DNA of 64,000 nucleotides, taken from Bradyrhizobium lablabi (lineage in GTDB: Bacteria; Pseudomonadota; Alphaproteobacteria; Rhizobiales; Xanthobacteraceae). Where the stretch lies: assembly GCF_018131005.1 (NCBI RefSeq), contig NZ_JAFCJK010000013.1:1-64000 (forward strand), in the 5' to 3' direction. Below, one piece after another: positions 24,696-33,772 of the stretch. Each line of letters starts with the position of its first letter. The stretch's first letter is position 1. The position numbers and the translations under genes are program-made. The notes beneath the pieces were generated by a model. The model was not told where the DNA came from, ran no database searches, and saw nothing but the letters and a program-made list of their open reading frames with translations.

Positions 24696-24750
24696 AGCGC
24701 TTTCGAGCGACGGCGTCACCGGTTCGCGCAAAAGAAAAACGTCGAAATAA
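24696..24750. repeat. truncated family A repeat between tatA and tatB
   Basis: AGCGCTTTCGAGCGA, CACCGGTTCGCG and AAAAGAAAAACGTCG match the left half of the repeats at 20375 and 38995, but the terminal palindrome is absent. It lies in the 157-nt tatA-tatB spacer, where a terminator hairpin would interrupt the operon. Confidence 0.6.
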
Positions 24751-24767
24751 CCGTCAATACAAGGACC

Positions 24768-25001
24768 TTAGACGGCCTTGCTGCCGACATCGGACCGCGC
24801 GGCCGTCGGCGTCGCATTGTGGTCAATGGCCTTGGCAGGTTCGGGCTTGTCCGCAGCCTTGTCGTCGTCCTGCATGCCCTTCTTGAACGCCTTGATGCCC
24901 TGGGCCACGTCGCCCATCAGGTCCGAAATCTTGCCGCGCCCGAACAGCAGCAGGACCACTGCGATCACGACGATCCAGTGCCAAATGCTAAGTGAACCCA
25001 T
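24768..25001 (-). CDS. tatA: Sec-independent protein translocase TatA
   Basis: Oligomerises to form the transport path of the Tat system. The 77 residues show the short membrane anchor SIWHWIVVIAVVLLLFG, the hinge motif FGRGKISDLMGDVAQG, and an amphipathic helix IKAFKKGMQDD, followed by a polar tail. The start MGSLSIWHW is supported by GGAGGG 7 nt upstream. First gene of tatABC; 146 nt separate it from scpB. Confidence 0.95.
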   Translation of the reverse strand: MGSLSIWHWIVVIAVVLLLFGRGKISDLMGDVAQGIKAFKKGMQDDDKAADKPEPAKAIDHNATPTAARSDVGSKAV

Positions 25002-25147
25002 CCTGCAACCCTCCAGAAATGGCCGGCTCACCGGCCTGAACTTCCACGAAAAGTAGGCCCGCGGGGTGTCAAAAACAAGGACTTCGGCCGCGGCAAATCG
25101 CTGTCGCGGCTACGCAATATTGCTACCGTTAACCGGGAATATCCGGG

Positions 25148-25933
25148 CTATTCGCCCTTCTCCTCGCTGCCCGCATCGTCACCGCTTCCGGCATCGCTTG
25201 TCCTGGGCTCGAGTTCGGCTCCAGGCGCGAGCAGCAGTTCCAACGTATCGCCGGGCTCGAGCGGCTCCTCATCCTCCCTGAGCGCCGCATCATCAGATGG
25301 CGAGGGAACGCTGAAGCCGGTCGGCAGGCGCGAGTCGAGAAGACCGGTGCCCTTGAGCTCCTCGAGCCCCGGCAGATCTCCGAGCGCTTCCAGGCTGAAC
25401 TGCGACAGGAACCCGTCCGTCGTTCCGAAAGTCAGCGGACGGCCCGGTGTCTTGCGGCGGCCGCGCGGGCGGATCCAGCCGGTCTCCAGCAGCACATCAA
25501 GCGTACCCTTTGATGTGACCACGCCGCGGATCTCCTCGATCTCGGCGCGTGTCACCGGCTGGTGATAGGCGATGATCGCGAGCACTTCGATCGCCGCTCG
25601 CGACAGCCGCCGCGTCTCGGTGCTCTCGCGCGTCATCAGCCACGACAGATCGCCGGCGGTGCGGAATGTCCACTTGTTGGCGACGCGCACCAGGTTGACG
25701 CCGCGCGGCGCGTATTCCGCCTGCAGTTGCGCTAACGCTGCCTTGACGTCGACGCCGTCGGGCATCCGCTTTGCGAGCGTCGCCTGATCGACCGGTTCGG
25801 CCGAGGCGAACAGCAGCGCTTCCAGCAGCCGCAACTCTTCGGGACGCGCCATCGGATCCGCCGGAGCAACCTCCTCGGCCTCTTCTATGCGCTTTTCCGC
25901 CAAGCTTGCCATGGCTTGCTCTCCTTCTTCCAC
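25148..25933 (-). CDS. scpB: segregation and condensation protein B
   Basis: Winged-helix subunit of the SMC-ScpAB condensin. The 261 residues contain LEALLFASAEPVDQATLAKRMP, the RGVNLVRVANKWTFRTA strand and the second wing motif LSRAAIEVLAIIAYHQPVTRAEIEEIRGV, ending with TDGFLSQFSLEALGDLPGLEEL. The C-terminal acidic tail (about 50 residues, Glu/Asp/Ser-rich) is longer than in Bacillus. The start is adjacent to the scpA stop with no gap, so the pair is coupled. Confidence 0.95.
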   Translation of the reverse strand: MEEGEQAMASLAEKRIEEAEEVAPADPMARPEELRLLEALLFASAEPVDQATLAKRMPDGVDVKAALAQLQAEYAPRGVNLVRVANKWTFRTAGDLSWLMTRESTETRRLSRAAIEVLAIIAYHQPVTRAEIEEIRGVVTSKGTLDVLLETGWIRPRGRRKTPGRPLTFGTTDGFLSQFSLEALGDLPGLEELKGTGLLDSRLPTGFSVPSPSDDAALREDEEPLEPGDTLELLLAPGAELEPRTSDAGSGDDAGSEEKGE

Positions 25934-26761
25934 TTACTCAACCGACAGGTCCGGCGCAGCCATCGCGGCTTGCGGCGGACGCTTCCGGAAATAGATCGGC
26001 GCGAACGCCTGCTTCTGATTGATTTCCATCTCGCCTTCGCGAACCAATTCGAGGGCTGCGGCAAAGCTCGACGCGAAGACCGTCGCCTTCTGCGAGGGGT
26101 CGGCGACGTAGTTCATCAGATACTCGTCAAGGCAGCTCCAGTCCTCGGCGATGCCGACGAGGCGCTCCAGCGAGGCGCGCGCCTCCGCAAGCGACCACAC
26201 TGTTCGCTTGGCGAGATGCACCGAGGCCAGGACGCGCTGCTGGCGTTGCGCGGCATAGGCCGACAGCAGGTCGTACAGCGTTGCGGTGAATCTCGGGTGC
26301 CTGATCTCGGCGATCGTCTCCGGATTGCCGCGGGGAAAGATATCGCGCTGGAACTGCGGCCGGTTCATCAGGCGGTTCGCCGCCTCGCGGATCGCTTCCA
26401 GGCGGCGTAGCCGATTGGCAAGCGCCGTCGCCATCTCCTCCGCGCTGGGCCCTTCCGCGCTCGGCGGCTCCGGCAGCAAGAGCCGCGACTTCAGGAACGC
26501 AAGCCACGCCGCCATCACGAGATAGTCGGCGGCAAGCTCGAGGCGGATCTTGCGCGCGGCCTCGATGAACGAGAGGTATTGGTCGGCAAGCGCAAGGATC
26601 GAGATCTTTGCCAGATCCACCTTCTGCTGACGCGCCAGCGTCAACAGCAGGTCGAGCGGACCTTCATAACCCTCGACGTCGACCACCAGCGCCGGCTCGC
26701 CTTCCGCGACCTCAACCTCCGCCGGACGTCCCGTTTCAAACGATAGAATCTCAGCGGTCAT
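25934..26761 (-). CDS. scpA: segregation and condensation protein A
   Basis: Kleisin subunit bridging SMC heads in chromosome condensation. The 275 residues include the ScpA N-terminal signature YEGPLDLLLTLARQQKVDLAKISI and QYLSFIEAARKIRLELAADYLVMAAWL, with a C-terminal winged-helix that binds the other SMC head. Its ATG overlaps the nagZ stop (ATGA) and its stop abuts scpB. Confidence 0.95.
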   Translation of the reverse strand: MTAEILSFETGRPAEVEVAEGEPALVVDVEGYEGPLDLLLTLARQQKVDLAKISILALADQYLSFIEAARKIRLELAADYLVMAAWLAFLKSRLLLPEPPSAEGPSAEEMATALANRLRRLEAIREAANRLMNRPQFQRDIFPRGNPETIAEIRHPRFTATLYDLLSAYAAQRQQRVLASVHLAKRTVWSLAEARASLERLVGIAEDWSCLDEYLMNYVADPSQKATVFASSFAAALELVREGEMEINQKQAFAPIYFRKRPPQAAMAAPDLSVE

Positions 26762-27780
26762 GCCGTTCCGATCCGATCCATCAACGCGTCCAGCTCTGCC
26801 CGCGCCGCCTGCCGGTCCAGCGGCTCCGGCTGCTTCCGCGCCGCCAGCGCCTGATTGGCGCGCTCCAGCGCCTTGCCAGTGAGCTCCGGCGCCTCCCGGG
26901 CGACCGCGCGCATTTCGTCGATGTTGCCGTTGCAGTGCAGGATGATGTCACAACCGGCGCTGACGATGGCCTGAGCCCGCTCCGCCATCGATCCGGCCAA
27001 CGCATTCATCGACACATCATCACTCATCAACAAACCTTGGAACCCGATCGCGCCGCGAATCACCTGTTCAATGATTGTCGCAGAAGTCGTCGCCGGTTGG
27101 GCGGGGTCGAGCGCGCTAAACACAACATGTGCGGTCATCGCCATCGGCAGATTCGCGAGCGGCCGGAACGCGGCGAAATCGGTCCGTTCCAGCTCGGATT
27201 TCGCGGCATCGACCGTGGGAAGCCGGAAATGGCTGTCCGCCGTGGCCCTTCCGTGACCGGGTACGTGTTTGAGAACCGGCAGCACACCGCCCTGTTCCAG
27301 CCCGTCGGTGACCGCCCGGGCAATCGCCGCGACCTTGTCCGGCTCGGTTCCATAGGCACGATTACCGATCACAGCGTCGGCACCTGCGACCGGAACATCG
27401 GCCAACGGCAGGCAGTCGACCGTGATCCCGAGATCGATCAAATCGGCCGCGATCAGACGGGAGCTCAGCCGCGCCGCCGTCAGGCCGAGATTCCGATCGA
27501 TGTCGTAGAGCGCTCCGAAGCTCGCGCCCGGCGGATAGACCGGCCAGTGGGGCGGACCAAGCCGCTGCACCCGCCCACCCTCCTGGTCGATCAGGATCGG
27601 CGCATCCGCCTGCCCCGCCGCCTTCCGCAACTGTTCGGCAAGAGCAGCAACTTGCGCCGGCGCCTCAATGTTGCGCTTGAACAAGATGAAGCCCCATGGC
27701 CGCTCAGCGCGGATGAAGTCGCGTTCAGCGTCGCTGAGGACCGGTCCGGATACGCCAGTGATGAATGCGCGGTTCGTCAT
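26758..27780 (-). CDS. nagZ: beta-N-acetylhexosaminidase, cell-wall recycling
   Basis: Family 3 glycoside hydrolase that removes GlcNAc from 1,6-anhydro-muropeptides in the cytoplasm during peptidoglycan recycling. The 340 residues contain ILIDQEGGRVQRL, the catalytic loop KHVPGHGRATADSH with the general acid/base His-Asp pair, and the nucleophile region FQGLLMSDDVSMNALAG. No signal peptide, consistent with the cytosolic NagZ class. Linked to scpA by an ATGA overlap and preceded by the SPOR gene 46 nt upstream. Confidence 0.95.
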   Translation of the reverse strand: MTNRAFITGVSGPVLSDAERDFIRAERPWGFILFKRNIEAPAQVAALAEQLRKAAGQADAPILIDQEGGRVQRLGPPHWPVYPPGASFGALYDIDRNLGLTAARLSSRLIAADLIDLGITVDCLPLADVPVAGADAVIGNRAYGTEPDKVAAIARAVTDGLEQGGVLPVLKHVPGHGRATADSHFRLPTVDAAKSELERTDFAAFRPLANLPMAMTAHVVFSALDPAQPATTSATIIEQVIRGAIGFQGLLMSDDVSMNALAGSMAERAQAIVSAGCDIILHCNGNIDEMRAVAREAPELTGKALERANQALAARKQPEPLDRQAARAELDALMDRIGTA

Positions 27781-27826
27781 CCGGCCGATTAGGCCGCATA
27801 GGGCTCACGGGTCAAGGAAACGGCCA

Positions 27827-29323
27827 TTAATTTCTTTGGATGAGGCACTGCGGTCCGCCGGCGGCCTTGAGGCTGCTGCACACCTGCGTCGCTTCTTCCA
27901 CGGAATTGAACGGACCGGCAAAGGCGCGATAGACGATCCCCTTGCCCTTGTCGCTCAGGTCGACGCGCTTCACCACTGAAGCCTGCGAGCCGAGCACGTT
28001 GCCGTACTTGCCCTGCAGGGCCCGGTACGACGCCTGCGCATCGGCCTCGGTCCTCTGTGAGGACACCTGGACGAGATAGCCTCCGCCGCTCGTGGCGGCG
28101 GCCGGCGCGGGCGCCGTCGATGCCACCCGGGTCGGAAGCGCTGCCGGGGCCTGCTCGGGCTGTCCGCCGGGAGCAATCGACAGCGGCGTGTTCGCACTTG
28201 CATTGGCCGAGGCAGGGTTGCCGTGCGCAGCCGGCGGTTTGGCGGCCGTCGCGCTCGCCGGTAGCTTGGCCGTGGTCGGCGGCGCGGCGGCGTCAGACGC
28301 ATCACCCTTCACGGACAAGGTACGGATCTTGCGCGGCTCGCCGTTCGCGAGCGTGCCATTGGCTGGCGGCGTAACAGGAGGGGGCGCAGCCGTCGCTACG
28401 CTTGCGATCGACGGCGGGTTAGCATTGGCGTTAAGGGGCGGAAAAACGACGCGCGGTCCGCCCGCCTTCGCGTTGACGTCGACAGGCGTTTCCTCGCGCG
28501 ACACGATCTTTTCCATGCCGTCGCCTGAGGCCAAGCGGTCTGGCGTCTTGGCCGGCGCATCAGTCTGCGCTGGCATCACCTTGGTCGGCGTATTGTCGGC
28601 CCTGATGATCGGCGGCTCGCCGGTGCGAGGCGACCCGACATAGGTGCGGTAGGCGAATGCCGCTCCGGTCCCGACCACCGCAAGCCCCAGCACCGCGGCA
28701 ACGGTGATCAAGCCGCTCGTGCGCCTGCGTGGCTCGGGCTCTTCCTCATAGCCCTGATAGGCGTAGGGATCGTCCGGATAGGCCGGGTCGCGCTGCAGAT
28801 CCTGCTCGCCGCCTTCCAGCTGCCCATACAGCGCATCGTCATAATGCGACGGGTCGCTGTGATGGCCGTTGTCGTGGAACGGCAGATCTTCCTCGCGAAA
28901 GTCCGGCTCGGGCGCGGGTTGTGCCGGTTGGGCTGCATAACGGTGCAACGGGTGGACGGGGCTCGGCTGGTAGGCCTGCTGGGGCTCTTCGTAATCATGC
29001 TTGAGCGGCGGCGGAGCCGGTTCATGGCGCGCGCGCTGCATCCATTGCGGCGGACCCGCCGGCGCAGGCGCAGCGTCCTCTTCCTCGTCCTCCGCCAGCG
29101 GCTGGTACGGCTGCGGCCGGATATTGGCGCGCGACTGCAGCGGCTGCGGAGCAAGCGCCGCCTTGGTGGCGGAGCCGAACGGATCGCTCTGGCCGATCAG
29201 CCGGGCCAGTTCGGCGAGCGGGTCGCTCTCGGCCTTGCCGGCCGCATCGGAATACGATCCGCGATCGTAATCGTCGGCGGCGGGAAAAGGTCGGTTCTGA
29301 TATCGATCAGCCATAGTGATCAT
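27827..29323 (-). CDS. SPOR-domain membrane protein
   Basis: A single-span division- or wall-associated protein of about 498 residues. A long acidic, Tyr/Pro-rich cytosolic region precedes one membrane helix (TSGLITVAAVLGLAVVGTGAAFAY), then a low-complexity Pro/Ala periplasmic linker of about 220 residues and a C-terminal SPOR domain (GGYLVQVSSQRTEADAQASY to the end), which binds denuded glycan strands at septa. ATG at 29323 has GGGGA 4 nt upstream; MADRYQNRPF at 29314 is an equally plausible start. It lies between argS and nagZ, as in related genomes. Confidence 0.88.
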   Translation of the reverse strand: MITMADRYQNRPFPAADDYDRGSYSDAAGKAESDPLAELARLIGQSDPFGSATKAALAPQPLQSRANIRPQPYQPLAEDEEEDAAPAPAGPPQWMQRARHEPAPPPLKHDYEEPQQAYQPSPVHPLHRYAAQPAQPAPEPDFREEDLPFHDNGHHSDPSHYDDALYGQLEGGEQDLQRDPAYPDDPYAYQGYEEEPEPRRRTSGLITVAAVLGLAVVGTGAAFAYRTYVGSPRTGEPPIIRADNTPTKVMPAQTDAPAKTPDRLASGDGMEKIVSREETPVDVNAKAGGPRVVFPPLNANANPPSIASVATAAPPPVTPPANGTLANGEPRKIRTLSVKGDASDAAAPPTTAKLPASATAAKPPAAHGNPASANASANTPLSIAPGGQPEQAPAALPTRVASTAPAPAAATSGGGYLVQVSSQRTEADAQASYRALQGKYGNVLGSQASVVKRVDLSDKGKGIVYRAFAGPFNSVEEATQVCSSLKAAGGPQCLIQRN

Positions 29324-29432
29324 GTATCCCCTACGGGACAGCGCCAAATCGCCAGTACGGACTGGTACGAACGAATTGGCACCTGCCAGATACCCCTCAC
29401 AAACCCCCATTTGTGAGGGCCAATGCCCCTGC

Positions 29433-31229
29433 CTACCGCATCTCGGTCGGGGCGTGGACGCCTAGCACAGCTAAGCCCGATGCCAGAACCGAGACAACGC
29501 CCTGAACCATTGCCAGCCGCGCCTTCGTGAGTTCTGCATCATTATTGATAATGAAGCGTAAATAGGGCAAATCGCGCCCTTTGGTCCAAAGCGCGTGGAA
29601 TTCACTGGCCAAATCATACAGATAAAAAGCGATTCGGTGCGGTTCATGTGCGATGGCGGCCGCCTCAATCATCCGGGGAAAAAGCGCCAGGCGCTTGAGG
29701 AGATCGAGTTCTGCCGGGTCGATCAGCCGTTCCACGGCGGCGTTCCGCAGATAGGCCAGCCGGGCGCCATCCGCCTCGGGCAGGTCCGGAACCGCCTCCT
29801 CCCGCGCATTGCGGAAGATCGAGTGGCCGCGGGCATGCCCGTACTGGACGTAGAATACGGCATTGTCCTTGGACTGCTCGATCACCTTGGCGAGGTCGAA
29901 ATCGAGCACCGCGTCGTTCTTGCGAAACAACATCATGAACCGCACGGCGTCCGAGCCGACCTCGTCGACGACCTCGCGCAGCGTGACGAACTCGCCTGAT
30001 CGTTTCGACATCTTCACCGGCTCGCCGTCACGCAACAGCCTGACGAGTTGCACGATCTTGACGTCGAGCGTCGCCTTGCCTGCGGTGACCGCCTTCACCG
30101 CCGCCTGCATCCGCTTGATGTAGCCGCCGTGATCGGCTCCGAACACGTCGATCAGATTGGCAAAGCCGCGGTCGAACTTGTTCTTGTGATTGGCGATGTC
30201 GGAGGCGAAGTAAGTATAACTGCCGTCCGACTTGATCAGCGGGCGGTCGACATCGTCGCCGTAAGCCGTGGCGCGGAACAGCGACTGCTCGCGGTCCTCG
30301 TAATCCTCCACCGGCTTGCCCTTCGGCGGCGGCAGGCGTCCCTCGTAGATGTCGCCCTTCGCGCGCAGAAAGTCGATGGTCTCGGCGACCTTGTTGTTGC
30401 CCGATGCGATCAGCGACCGTTCGGAGAAGAACACGTCGTGATGGATGTTGAGCGCGGCGAGATCGCCCTTGATCATCTCCATCATCATGGTGATCGCCCT
30501 GTCGCGCACGATCGGCAGCCACTCGGCCTCCGACATGCCGCGCAGCTTGTCGCCGAATTCGTTCGCCAGCGCCTCTCCGACCGGCTTCAGGTAGTCTCCG
30601 GGATACAAGCCTTCCGGGATCGCTCCGATGTCTTCCCCGAGCGCCTCGCGATAACGCAGGAACGCCGAACGCGCGAGCACGTCGACCTGGGCGCCGGCGT
30701 CGTTGATGTAGTATTCGCGGCAGACGTCGAAGCCTGCGAATTGCAGCAAGCTGCAAAGCGCGTCGCCGAACACGGCACCGCGGCAGTGGCCGACATGCAT
30801 CGGCCCGGTCGGGTTGGCCGAAACATACTCGACATTGACCTTCTCGGCCTTGCCGATGCCGCTCTGCCCGTAGGTCGCGCCCGCGGCGAGCACGGCGCAC
30901 AGAGCGTCGGCCCAGACCTCCGGCTTCAGCGCAAGATTGATGAAGCCCGGTCCCGCGACATCGACAGAGTCCACCAGAGCGTCGGCGCGCAGCCGGTCTG
31001 CGATCTTGTCGGCGAGTTCACGCGGCTTTGCCTTGGCATCCTTGGCGAGCACCATAGCGGCATTGGTCGCCATGTCGCCATGGCTCGCGTCGCGCGGCGG
31101 CTCGACCACAACGCGGGACAAATCGATGCCGGCGGGCCAGTTGTCCTCGGCTGCGATCGCCGCACAAATGGCGTGCACGCGCGCCAGGACGTCGGCGAAA
31201 AGATGCGGTGAAGCTGAATTGTCGGCCAT
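29433..31229 (-). CDS. argS: arginyl-tRNA synthetase
   Basis: Class I synthetase charging tRNA-Arg. The 598 residues show an N-terminal Add-1 domain, the HIGH motif as SANPTGPMHVGHCRGAVFG, the KMSKS-type loop as VKMSKRSGEFVTL, and the C-terminal DALR anticodon-binding domain ending near VLGVHAPTEMR. Full length for bacteria. Nine nucleotides separate it from the upstream dgt gene. Confidence 0.97.
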   Translation of the reverse strand: MADNSASPHLFADVLARVHAICAAIAAEDNWPAGIDLSRVVVEPPRDASHGDMATNAAMVLAKDAKAKPRELADKIADRLRADALVDSVDVAGPGFINLALKPEVWADALCAVLAAGATYGQSGIGKAEKVNVEYVSANPTGPMHVGHCRGAVFGDALCSLLQFAGFDVCREYYINDAGAQVDVLARSAFLRYREALGEDIGAIPEGLYPGDYLKPVGEALANEFGDKLRGMSEAEWLPIVRDRAITMMMEMIKGDLAALNIHHDVFFSERSLIASGNNKVAETIDFLRAKGDIYEGRLPPPKGKPVEDYEDREQSLFRATAYGDDVDRPLIKSDGSYTYFASDIANHKNKFDRGFANLIDVFGADHGGYIKRMQAAVKAVTAGKATLDVKIVQLVRLLRDGEPVKMSKRSGEFVTLREVVDEVGSDAVRFMMLFRKNDAVLDFDLAKVIEQSKDNAVFYVQYGHARGHSIFRNAREEAVPDLPEADGARLAYLRNAAVERLIDPAELDLLKRLALFPRMIEAAAIAHEPHRIAFYLYDLASEFHALWTKGRDLPYLRFIINNDAELTKARLAMVQGVVSVLASGLAVLGVHAPTEMR

Positions 31230-31238
31230 GGCCGCCGC

Positions 31239-32447
31239 CTAACGCAAATCCGGGGTCGAGTCAAAAAGCCTTTGGTGCTCGATCAGGGCGAAACGATCGG
31301 TCATCCCTGCGATGAAATTGCCGATCCGCCGGCTCCGCGCGCCCTCGGTCTCGCGCTCGGTCCCCTCGATCCATTCGGCGGGCAGGTCGCCCGGCGATTG
31401 CCGGTAGCGCTCGAAGAGGTTCCGCACGACCTGTTCCGCATCCCCCATGATCTCCATCACGCGGGGGTGTCGGTACATCCGGCGGTACAGGAACGCCTTG
31501 ATTGCCGCCTCCTCGCCGGCCACGTCAGCAGGAAACGCGATCAGCGGCGCGTGGTGACGGCGCACGTCATGGGCCGATTGCGGCTTGGCCGCGGCGAGCC
31601 GATTGCTCGCCTCCGAAAACACCGCGCTGATGAAATGGGAGATGAGCTCGCGCACCAGTTCGGCGCCTCGCCTCACCTCGTCAAGCCCGGGATAGTGGCG
31701 GTCGATGTCGCCGATGATCTCCGATGTCAGCGGCATCTCCTTGAGGTCGTCGACAACGAACAGTCCGGCGCGCAGACCATCGTCGATATCGTGGGCGTCA
31801 TAAGCGATGTCGTCGGCGAAGGCCGCGACCTGCGCCTCCAGCGAGGCGTAGCTCCAGAGCTCGAGATCGTGGATTGCGTTGTAGTCGGCGATCCCGACCG
31901 GAACGCCGCCTTCGAGATAGCGCGCGATGGGCGCTCCGCTGTGCTCGGTCAGTGGACCGTTGTGCTTGACGATGCCTTCGAGAGACTCCCAGGTCAGGTT
32001 CAGCCCGCCGAATTCGGGATAGCGGTGCTCCAGCGAGGTCACGACCCGCAGCGTCTGCGCATTGTGATCGAAGCCGCCGCAGTCCTTCAGGCATGCGTCG
32101 AGGGCTCGCTCCCCCGCATGCCCGAACGGCGGATGGCCGAGATCATGTGCCAGCGCCAATGTCTCGGTCAGGTCCTCGTCGAGCCCGAGCTGCCGGGCCA
32201 GCGCGCGGGCGATCTGGGCGACCTCGAGCGAATGGGTCAGCCTGGTGCGGTAGTGGTCACCCTCGTGGAAGATGAAGACCTGGGTCTTGTGCTTCAGGCG
32301 GCGGAACGCCGTGGAATGGATCACCCGGTCGCAGTCGCGCCGGAAGGGGCTGCGGGTCTTGCTCGGAGGCTCGGCGAACAGCCGACCCCTGCTGCGGTCG
32401 GGATCGCAGGCATATTTCGCGCGGGGGGCAGCCATTCCGACCGACAC
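31239..32447 (-). CDS. dgt: dGTP triphosphohydrolase-like HD protein
   Basis: Hydrolyses dNTPs to nucleosides and triphosphate. The 402 residues contain SPFRRDCDRVIHSTAFRRL, THSLEVAQIARALARQL, the HD-domain metal motif ALAHDLGHPPFGHAGERAL (His-Asp pair), and IADYNAIHDLELWSYASLEAQ. This is the shorter Dgt class without the E. coli insertion. The frame opens with GTG at 32447; ATG at 32435 (MAAPRAKY) is an alternative. First gene of the long leftward run with argS. Confidence 0.92.
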   Translation of the reverse strand: MSVGMAAPRAKYACDPDRSRGRLFAEPPSKTRSPFRRDCDRVIHSTAFRRLKHKTQVFIFHEGDHYRTRLTHSLEVAQIARALARQLGLDEDLTETLALAHDLGHPPFGHAGERALDACLKDCGGFDHNAQTLRVVTSLEHRYPEFGGLNLTWESLEGIVKHNGPLTEHSGAPIARYLEGGVPVGIADYNAIHDLELWSYASLEAQVAAFADDIAYDAHDIDDGLRAGLFVVDDLKEMPLTSEIIGDIDRHYPGLDEVRRGAELVRELISHFISAVFSEASNRLAAAKPQSAHDVRRHHAPLIAFPADVAGEEAAIKAFLYRRMYRHPRVMEIMGDAEQVVRNLFERYRQSPGDLPAEWIEGTERETEGARSRRIGNFIAGMTDRFALIEHQRLFDSTPDLR

Positions 32448-32593
32448 GGTATTTTAGTCCTTATCCATTTGATTCCATGGGCCGACGCACTTAACTATGG
32501 CGGGTGCGGGATACCAAATGAATTGGGTATGACGCGCGGGGCGTGATCCGTGATCGGCTTCATGCTCAAGTCAAGGCCTTGGAGACCTTTGCG

Positions 32594-32923
32594 ATGACCG
32601 CCGCTGTCACCATTACCCCGCGGGCCGCCCGCCGCATCGGGCAGATCCTTCAAAACGAGGGGGACGGCGCCAAGTTGCGCATCTCAGTCGAGGGCGGTGG
32701 CTGCTCCGGGTTTCAGTATAAATTCGACGTCGAACGCAACCAGGCCGATGACGACCTCGTGATCGAGCGGGACAACGCGGTGGTGCTGGTCGACCCAGCC
32801 TCGGTCCCGTTCCTCGCCGGCTCGGAGGTCGATTTTGTCGATGATCTGATCGGCGCCTCGTTCCGTGTCGTCAACCCGAACGCCACTGCCTCTTGCGGCT
32901 GCGGCACCAGTTTCTCGATCTGA
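32594..32923 (+). CDS. erpA: iron-sulfur cluster insertion protein ErpA
   Basis: A-type carrier that passes Fe-S clusters to apo-proteins. The 109 residues carry the three ligand cysteines: Cys37 in EGGGCSGFQY and Cys101/Cys103 in TASCGCGTSF. ITPRAARRIGQIL and the FVDDLIGASF segment also fit the family. Genes of this kind beside dgt in alphaproteobacteria are ErpA-like. ATG at 32594 has GGAG upstream. It is convergent with the amidohydrolase gene 6 nt away. Confidence 0.93.
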   Translation: MTAAVTITPRAARRIGQILQNEGDGAKLRISVEGGGCSGFQYKFDVERNQADDDLVIERDNAVVLVDPASVPFLAGSEVDFVDDLIGASFRVVNPNATASCGCGTSFSI

Positions 32924-32929
32924 GCCGGA

Positions 32930-33772
32930 TCAACGCGCCGCGAACATCGTGCGGGCGTTGCGGTACGCAATCCTTGCAGCAATATCCGGCGGCAACTGGT
33001 CGAGCCAGGCGCGGTAGCCTGCCATGATCTCGCTGTAGCTCGCCCAGCGCTCGGGAATCCAGGTGTCCGAGCCGAGCAGGAATCGATCGGGATATCGCTC
33101 GAACAGCGCGCGCCACTCCGCCGTCAGCGCGCCGGCCCCGTCCACGATACCGCTTCGATAGGACAGTTCGCCCCAGAGCTTCGGATATTTCGACAGCATC
33201 GCTGCGACGCTCTCGGTCGCGAGCCCGAATCCGGTGTGCGCCCAGATGATCCGCGCGCGCGGATTGTGACGCATCAGGATATCGACGGCTTCGGCGTCGG
33301 AATGGGCGTGCAAATAGAGATCGTTGGCAACGGCGAAGTCGACCACCTTCTTCACCCATTCGCTCTCGGCCGCCTTGCCGGAGAGGTGGAATTCACCGAT
33401 GCCGCGGTAATAGCCGCGCTTGAATTCGTCCTTGACGAGATCGAAGATCGTGGGGTCGTTGAACCAGGTCTGGATGTCCGGCCGGACCCGGTATGGCCGG
33501 ATGAACGGCACCACCTGCAGACCCTCCGCCTTCGCGTCTACCAGCACATGCGTCCCGGTATTGGGGCGGCTGGTCGCCAGAATGCCGGTGACGCGATTCC
33601 TCTTGAGCAGCGCGAGCACCTCGTCCGGCTGATAGAACGGCTTCGGCTCCCAATTGTAGTGCAGATGCGCATCAAAGATCTCGATCGGCTCACCGGCGTA
33701 AGCCGTGAACGATGCGACCATCGCCAGGGCAAGGACGCATCCGGCGCGAGTCACACTGCGAAACATCGTCAT
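32930..33772 (-). CDS. exported amidohydrolase-family protein
   Basis: A 280-residue TIM-barrel metal hydrolase of the amidohydrolase_2 type. A Sec signal peptide (GCVLALAMVASFTAYA) is followed by the metal motif FDAHLHYN, then candidate ligand sites YLHAHSD, IIWAHTGFG and LLGSDTW. Family members hydrolyse or decarboxylate small aromatic or cyclic carboxylates; the substrate is unknown and periplasmic location is unusual. Its ATG overlaps the stop of the RND permease gene (ATGA), so it is the third, translationally coupled gene of the efflux operon. Confidence 0.85.
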   Translation of the reverse strand: MTMFRSVTRAGCVLALAMVASFTAYAGEPIEIFDAHLHYNWEPKPFYQPDEVLALLKRNRVTGILATSRPNTGTHVLVDAKAEGLQVVPFIRPYRVRPDIQTWFNDPTIFDLVKDEFKRGYYRGIGEFHLSGKAAESEWVKKVVDFAVANDLYLHAHSDAEAVDILMRHNPRARIIWAHTGFGLATESVAAMLSKYPKLWGELSYRSGIVDGAGALTAEWRALFERYPDRFLLGSDTWIPERWASYSEIMAGYRAWLDQLPPDIAARIAYRNARTMFAAR